Positions 60,175-64,000 of a DNA stretch of 64,000 nucleotides are shown piece by piece (the stretch's first letter is position 1; each line of letters begins with the position of its first letter). The notes under the pieces are model-generated. The model saw only the letters and a list, made by a program, of their open reading frames with translations, was not told the DNA's origin and made no database searches. Both the position numbers and the translations under genes were made by a program. The stretch is taken from positions 32,052 through 96,051 of the forward strand of contig NZ_JBHTKJ010000008.1 of assembly GCF_042675965.1 (NCBI RefSeq), read 5' to 3'. Source of the stretch: Virgibacillus_R byunsanensis. GTDB lineage: Bacteria; Bacillota; Bacilli; Bacillales; Amphibacillaceae.

Positions 60175-61206
60175 ATGTCAAAACAAATCAATGATACGAT
60201 TTTGAAGGCGTACAAAGGTGAAAAAACGGATTATACACCGGCATGGTTTATGCGCCAAGCAGGAAGGTCCCAAGCAGAATATCGGGAGTTAAAAAAGAAA
60301 TATTCTTTATTTGAAATTACACATCAGCCTGAACTATGCGCGTACGTGACACGTTTACCTGTCGAGCATTATGGTGTTGATGCGGCAATTCTGTATAAAG
60401 ATATCATGTCCCCACTTCCTTCACTTGGAGTGGATGTTGAAATTAAATCAGGTATCGGTCCGGTAATTCATAATCCAATCACAAACTTTCAGGATGTAGA
60501 AAAATTAGGAATGATTAATCCAAAAGCAGATGTTCCATATGTGTTAGAGACGATTCGTATTTTAGCAGAGGAACAGCTTGATGTACCATTAATCGGATTT
60601 AGTGGAGCGCCATTTACATTGGCAAGTTATATGATTGAAGGCGGACCATCCAAAAACTATGCTAAAACAAAGGCATTTATGTATAGTCAGCCTGAAGTAT
60701 GGTTTGCATTAATGGACAAGCTTGCTGATATGACGATTACGTATGTAAAAGCGCAGGTTGAAGCTGGAGCACGGGCCATTCAAATTTTTGATTCATGGGT
60801 AGGAGCTCTTAACGCTGAAGATTATCGTGTGTTTATTAAGCCTGTTATGAATCGGATATTTTCTGAATTGCAGGATGAAGATGTGCCATTAATTATGTTT
60901 GGTGTAGGCGCTCGCCACCTGTTACTTGAATGGAATGATTTACCAGTCGATGTTATTGGTTTGGACTGGCGTACGTCTATAACGGAAGCGCGAGAGATGG
61001 GCGTTACAAAAGTCTTACAAGGAAATCTGGATCCGGCGATTTTAATATCGGATTGGAAGACGATTGAAACGAAAACAAAATTAATTTTAGATGAAGCGAT
61101 GGAACAAAAGAGTCATGTGTTTAACTTAGGACATGGTGTGACACCAGATATTAACCCAGAGACGTTGAAAAAACTAACGGAGTTAATCCATACTTATTCT
61201 AAATAA
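60175..61206 (+). CDS. hemE: Uroporphyrinogen decarboxylase HemE
   Basis: A 343-residue decarboxylase converting uroporphyrinogen III to coproporphyrinogen III. The signature PAWFMRQAGRSQAEYR is at the N-terminus, with Phe in place of the more usual Tyr in W-Y/F-M-R. GFSGAPFTLASYMIEGG and GLDWRTSITEAR are also conserved. The ATG at 60175 follows AAAGGGTGAG. First gene of hemE-hemH-hemY. Confidence 0.97.
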   Translation: MSKQINDTILKAYKGEKTDYTPAWFMRQAGRSQAEYRELKKKYSLFEITHQPELCAYVTRLPVEHYGVDAAILYKDIMSPLPSLGVDVEIKSGIGPVIHNPITNFQDVEKLGMINPKADVPYVLETIRILAEEQLDVPLIGFSGAPFTLASYMIEGGPSKNYAKTKAFMYSQPEVWFALMDKLADMTITYVKAQVEAGARAIQIFDSWVGALNAEDYRVFIKPVMNRIFSELQDEDVPLIMFGVGARHLLLEWNDLPVDVIGLDWRTSITEAREMGVTKVLQGNLDPAILISDWKTIETKTKLILDEAMEQKSHVFNLGHGVTPDINPETLKKLTELIHTYSK

Positions 61207-61235
61207 TAATTTATAGCATAGTAGGGGTGTTGGAA

Positions 61236-62171
61236 ATGGGAACAAAAACAATTGGATTACTTGTGATGGCGTATGGTACTCCGTATAAAGAAGAAGATAT
61301 TGAACGGTATTATACACACATTCGTCACGGAAGAAAGCCAGCTGAAGATGCATTACAAGATTTAAAAGACCGTTATAAAGCAATTGGTGGTATTTCACCA
61401 CTAGCAAAAATTACTGAGCAACAAACAAAAGCAATAGAGGATACCCTTAATGCTTCACAGGATGAATATGAATTTAAAGCATATATTGGTTTGAAGCATA
61501 TTGAACCTTTCATAGAGGATGCCGTTGAACAAATGGCAAAGGATGGTGTTGAAAAGGCTATATCACTTGTGCTTGCGCCGCATTACTCTACGTTCAGTGT
61601 AAAATCATATAATCAGCGAGCAATTGATGAAGCCGAGAAATTTGGTGTAACGTCCATTTCTTCTGTTGAAAGTTGGTACGATGAACCAGGCTTTGTTCAA
61701 TTTTGGGCAGATCAAATCAATGACGTTTATGGACAAATGTCTGCTGAAGAACGTGAAGAGGCGGTACTAGTTGTTTCTGCGCATAGTTTACCAGAGAAAA
61801 TTCTGCAAGATGGTGACCCATATCCAAAACAATTGGAAGAGACCGCAAGACTTATCTCAGAAAAAACAGGGATTGAGAATTATGAACTTGGCTGGCAAAG
61901 TGAAGGAAATACACCAGACCCTTGGCTTGGTCCGGATGTACAGGACTTAACACGTGATTTATTTGAACAGAAAGGCTACCGTACATTCGTCTATGCTCCT
62001 GTAGGGTTTATTGCGGATCACTTAGAGGTTTTATTCGATAATGACTATGAATGTAAAGTTGTTTGTGATGAAATTGGTGCAAACTACTACCGTCCTGAAA
62101 TGCCAAATGTACATCCACAATTTATCGATACTCTAGCTAACGTCGTATTAGAAAAAGTGCGTGAATCGTAA
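61236..62171 (+). CDS. hemH: Coproporphyrin/protoporphyrin ferrochelatase HemH (CpfC)
   Basis: A 311-residue ferrochelatase. The catalytic His lies in VVSAHSLPEK (about residue 183) and the acidic partner in GFIADHLEVLFD (about residue 263). In Gram-positives it inserts iron into coproporphyrin III. The ATG at 61236 follows TAGGGGTG. Its stop overlaps the hemY start by one base (TAATG). Confidence 0.96.
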   Translation: MGTKTIGLLVMAYGTPYKEEDIERYYTHIRHGRKPAEDALQDLKDRYKAIGGISPLAKITEQQTKAIEDTLNASQDEYEFKAYIGLKHIEPFIEDAVEQMAKDGVEKAISLVLAPHYSTFSVKSYNQRAIDEAEKFGVTSISSVESWYDEPGFVQFWADQINDVYGQMSAEEREEAVLVVSAHSLPEKILQDGDPYPKQLEETARLISEKTGIENYELGWQSEGNTPDPWLGPDVQDLTRDLFEQKGYRTFVYAPVGFIADHLEVLFDNDYECKVVCDEIGANYYRPEMPNVHPQFIDTLANVVLEKVRES

Positions 62172-63574
62172 TGAGCGAAACAAAGAAAATCGTAATAGTG
62201 GGTGGCGGAATAACAGGTTTATCTGCTGCATTCTACTTACAAAAGGAAATAAAAGAAAAGCAATTAGACTACGAAGTGAAACTAGTTGAAGCAGGGGATC
62301 GCTTAGGTGGTAAAATTCAAACAAAGAGAAAAGATGGATTTACCATAGAACAAGGACCTGATTCCTTTTTAGCTAGAAAAAAGCCTGCTGTTAAGCTTAT
62401 CGAAGAACTAGGGATGAGTGATCAGTTAGTTCGAAATGGAACAGGTCAATCCTATATTTTAGTCGATAATAAACTTCATAAAATGCCTAGTGGAGCTTTT
62501 ATGGGAATTCCAACACGAGTCCGACCATTCTTATTCTCTGGAATCTTTTCACCAAAGGGTAAATTGCGTGCAGGGTTTGACTTTATTCTGCCAAAAGGAA
62601 AAGAAGTAAGCGATCAGTCACTTGGTGTTTTTTTTCGTCATCGTTTTGGTAATGAATTGGTTGAGAACTTAATCGAGCCATTGTTATCGGGTATTTATGC
62701 AGGTGATATTGATGATATGAGTTTAATGGCAACATTCCCTAATTTCTATCATGTGGAACAGGAGCATCGAAGTCTTATTAAAGGACTGCAAAAAACGATG
62801 CCTAAACCAAAGAAGTCTACTGGTAAAAAACCAGGAATGTTCTACTCGTTAACTAATGGGTTGGAATCAATAGTTGAACAAATCGAGAACCAACTTGATG
62901 AAGGTATCGTGTCGTTAAACACTGCAGTAGATCATATAGAAAAGAAAGAGCATGGCTACCATCTGCTTTTGAGTAATGGAGAGGCATATAAAGCAGACGC
63001 TGTTATTATGGCGACTCCACACTATACATTGTCGAAAATGTTTAGCCAATATGACTTTTTCGATACATTTAAAGATGTGCCAGCCACATCGGTTGCTAAT
63101 GTAGCAATGGCTTTTGATAAATCAGCCATTACCAAAGATATTGATGGAACAGGTTTTGTTGTATCCAGAAATAGTGACTTTCGGATAACGGCATGTACGT
63201 GGACACACAAGAAGTGGCCAGCATCAACCCCTAATGGAAAAGCACTACTGCGCTGCTATATCGGTAGACCAAGTGATCAATCTGTTGTTGATTTATCGGA
63301 TGAGGAAATAAAGGAGATCGTTTTAACCGATTTAAATAAAACCATGAATATCACACAAGCACCAGAATTTAGTGTTATTACGCGATGGAAAAACGCAATG
63401 CCACAATACACGGTTGGACATAAAGAGCGCATTAAGAAGGTACGTAATGAAGCAAACAAACAGATACCTGGAGTGTTTCTAACAGGTAGTTCATATGAAG
63501 GTATAGGTGTACCAGACTGTATTGATCAAGGTGAAAAAGCGGTCTTAGATGTACTAGAATTTTTAGAAGCTTAA
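62171..63574 (+). CDS. hemY: Coproporphyrinogen III oxidase HemY (CgoX)
   Basis: A 467-residue FAD enzyme. The dinucleotide-binding VIVGGGITGLSAAFYLQ is at residues 8-24, with LVEAGDRLGGKIQT following and the C-terminal FAD segment VFLTGSSYEGIGVPDCIDQG. It oxidises coproporphyrinogen to coproporphyrin in the coproporphyrin-dependent heme pathway. Overlap with hemH indicates coupling. A strong terminator follows; the yhgD-type regulator gene found next in B. subtilis is not visible before the window ends. Confidence 0.95.
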   Translation: MSETKKIVIVGGGITGLSAAFYLQKEIKEKQLDYEVKLVEAGDRLGGKIQTKRKDGFTIEQGPDSFLARKKPAVKLIEELGMSDQLVRNGTGQSYILVDNKLHKMPSGAFMGIPTRVRPFLFSGIFSPKGKLRAGFDFILPKGKEVSDQSLGVFFRHRFGNELVENLIEPLLSGIYAGDIDDMSLMATFPNFYHVEQEHRSLIKGLQKTMPKPKKSTGKKPGMFYSLTNGLESIVEQIENQLDEGIVSLNTAVDHIEKKEHGYHLLLSNGEAYKADAVIMATPHYTLSKMFSQYDFFDTFKDVPATSVANVAMAFDKSAITKDIDGTGFVVSRNSDFRITACTWTHKKWPASTPNGKALLRCYIGRPSDQSVVDLSDEEIKEIVLTDLNKTMNITQAPEFSVITRWKNAMPQYTVGHKERIKKVRNEANKQIPGVFLTGSSYEGIGVPDCIDQGEKAVLDVLEFLEA

Positions 63575-63578
63575 TAAT

Positions 63579-63621
63579 GGACTGGATTTGAACGATTTAT
63601 CGTTTGAATCCAGTCTTTTTT
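63579..63621 (+). terminator. Intrinsic terminator of hemEHY
   Basis: GACTGGATT-GAACGA pairs with TCGTTTGAATCCAGTC, followed by TTTTTT. Confidence 0.92.
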
Positions 63622-63626
63622 GGTAG

Positions 63627-63862
63627 ATAGGAAATTATAAAAATAGGAGCCTGTAGCTAATTTATTAACTATTTAAGCCACGTCCAGCTCCAGCGCCTAG
63701 ACACTATTGGACTTCCTGCTCCTTCTTGCGATAAGTCAACATCGATTCGCTTAGCTAAGGAAGATCGACTAACTTCAGCGCGGCAACGTCGCCCCACCCG
63801 CGATACGCGGGCGCAGTCCATACATCGCTAAATGGGCGCTTGTGCTTTTGTTCCTGGCTCTA
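63627..63862 (+). repeat. Family B repeat, copy B6
   Basis: Begins GATAGGAAATTATAAAAATA, includes AAGCCACGTCCAGCTCCAGC, GATAAGTCAACATCGATTCG, CCCACCCGCGATACGCGGGC and ends AAATGGGCGCTTGTGCTTTT. This is the most complete simple copy in the window. Confidence 0.85.
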
Positions 63863-64000
63863 TAATATTTGTTGGGTTATTCATATTTACAATCGAATGG
63901 ACTTCTTAAAAAGAGTCATCGGAAAAATATTTATTTAACGTACTTCCGAAAGAAGTCTCCCTCTTCAAGTGTGTGAAGGACGTAGCCCAACGGTAAGGGG
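63863..64000. other. Window end, no gene visible
   Basis: Contains paired segments GACTTCTT/AAGAAGTC with CGGAA/TTCCG inside (63899-63957) and a CTTCA/TGAAG hairpin near 63964, then GCCCAACGG. It could be the edge of a mobile element or structured RNA that continues beyond the window; too little is present to say. Confidence 0.3.

Noticed and set aside
63863..64000. Left end of an insertion sequence at the window edge
   Set aside because: Paired segments are visible, but no transposase frame or terminal repeat can be verified in the 138 bp available.

Overview
The window is chromosomal DNA of a low-GC, Gram-positive, endospore-forming Bacillaceae. Sporulation genes (a YhcN/YlaJ lipoprotein, YjcZ, an alpha/beta SASP, YhaL), a glycine-betaine OpuA importer and long stretches colinear with the Bacillus subtilis hemEHY-ecs-hit-prsA-yhaLMNOPQR-yheA region suggest a halotolerant genus such as Oceanobacillus or Virgibacillus. 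The genus is inference; the synteny is read from the proteins. I saw no rRNA, tRNA, CRISPR array or prophage.

Layout. 1-6.4 kb: end of a spore lipoprotein gene, a methionine-to-cysteine operon (yrrT-luxS-mccA-mccB), an M20 dipeptidase, a short-chain dehydrogenase and yjcZ. 6.4-16 kb: an ABC exporter, map with a BtuF-like protein, a 29-site GATC tandem array, an NhaC-family transporter under a tyrosine-type T-box, azlCD, an acetyltransferase and a CDF metal exporter. 16-25.5 kb: an IDEAL protein, a chemoreceptor, a UMF1-type MFS protein, a zinc phospholipase C-like protein, fumC, a SASP, and msmX with yxkF. 25.5-38 kb: yheA, yhaR, yhzD, yhaQP, yhaON, a GbsR-type regulator, yhaM, yhaL and prsA. 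38-44.5 kb: small membrane proteins, yhaI, then an osmoprotectant island (GbsR-type regulator, opuAA-AB-AC and a second OpuAC whose two lobes are in swapped order). 44.5-50.6 kb: YtxH protein, trpP with a TRAP operator, hit, a probable structured RNA, ecsAB, yhaA and a ferritin-like gene. 50.9-56.6 kb: PAP2 phosphatase, a frameshifted MFS pseudogene, liaF-liaS-liaR (liaR frameshifted) and a thiol oxidase pair. 57.2-63.6 kb: hmoB, pbpF and hemE-hemH-hemY.

Intergenic repeats are unusually prominent. Family A (about 510 bp, three full copies and one fragment) is a fold-back element with 22-bp terminal inverted repeats. Family B (six loci) starts near AGCCACGTCCAGCTCC and ends near GGGCGCTT. Family C (two copies) flanks yhaA. 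A module of about 60 bp occurs in both A and B. These repeats explain most long gaps and the spurious open frames within them.

Regulation visible in the sequence: a tyrosine T-box on the NhaC-family gene, a six-triplet TRAP site over the trpP ribosome binding site, perfect palindromes in the opuA and hmoB/pbpF intergenic regions, and many intrinsic terminators. No single large undescribed system stands out. The strongest leads are the RNA between hit and ecsA, the circularly permuted OpuAC pair, the phased GATC array and the fold-back repeat family.
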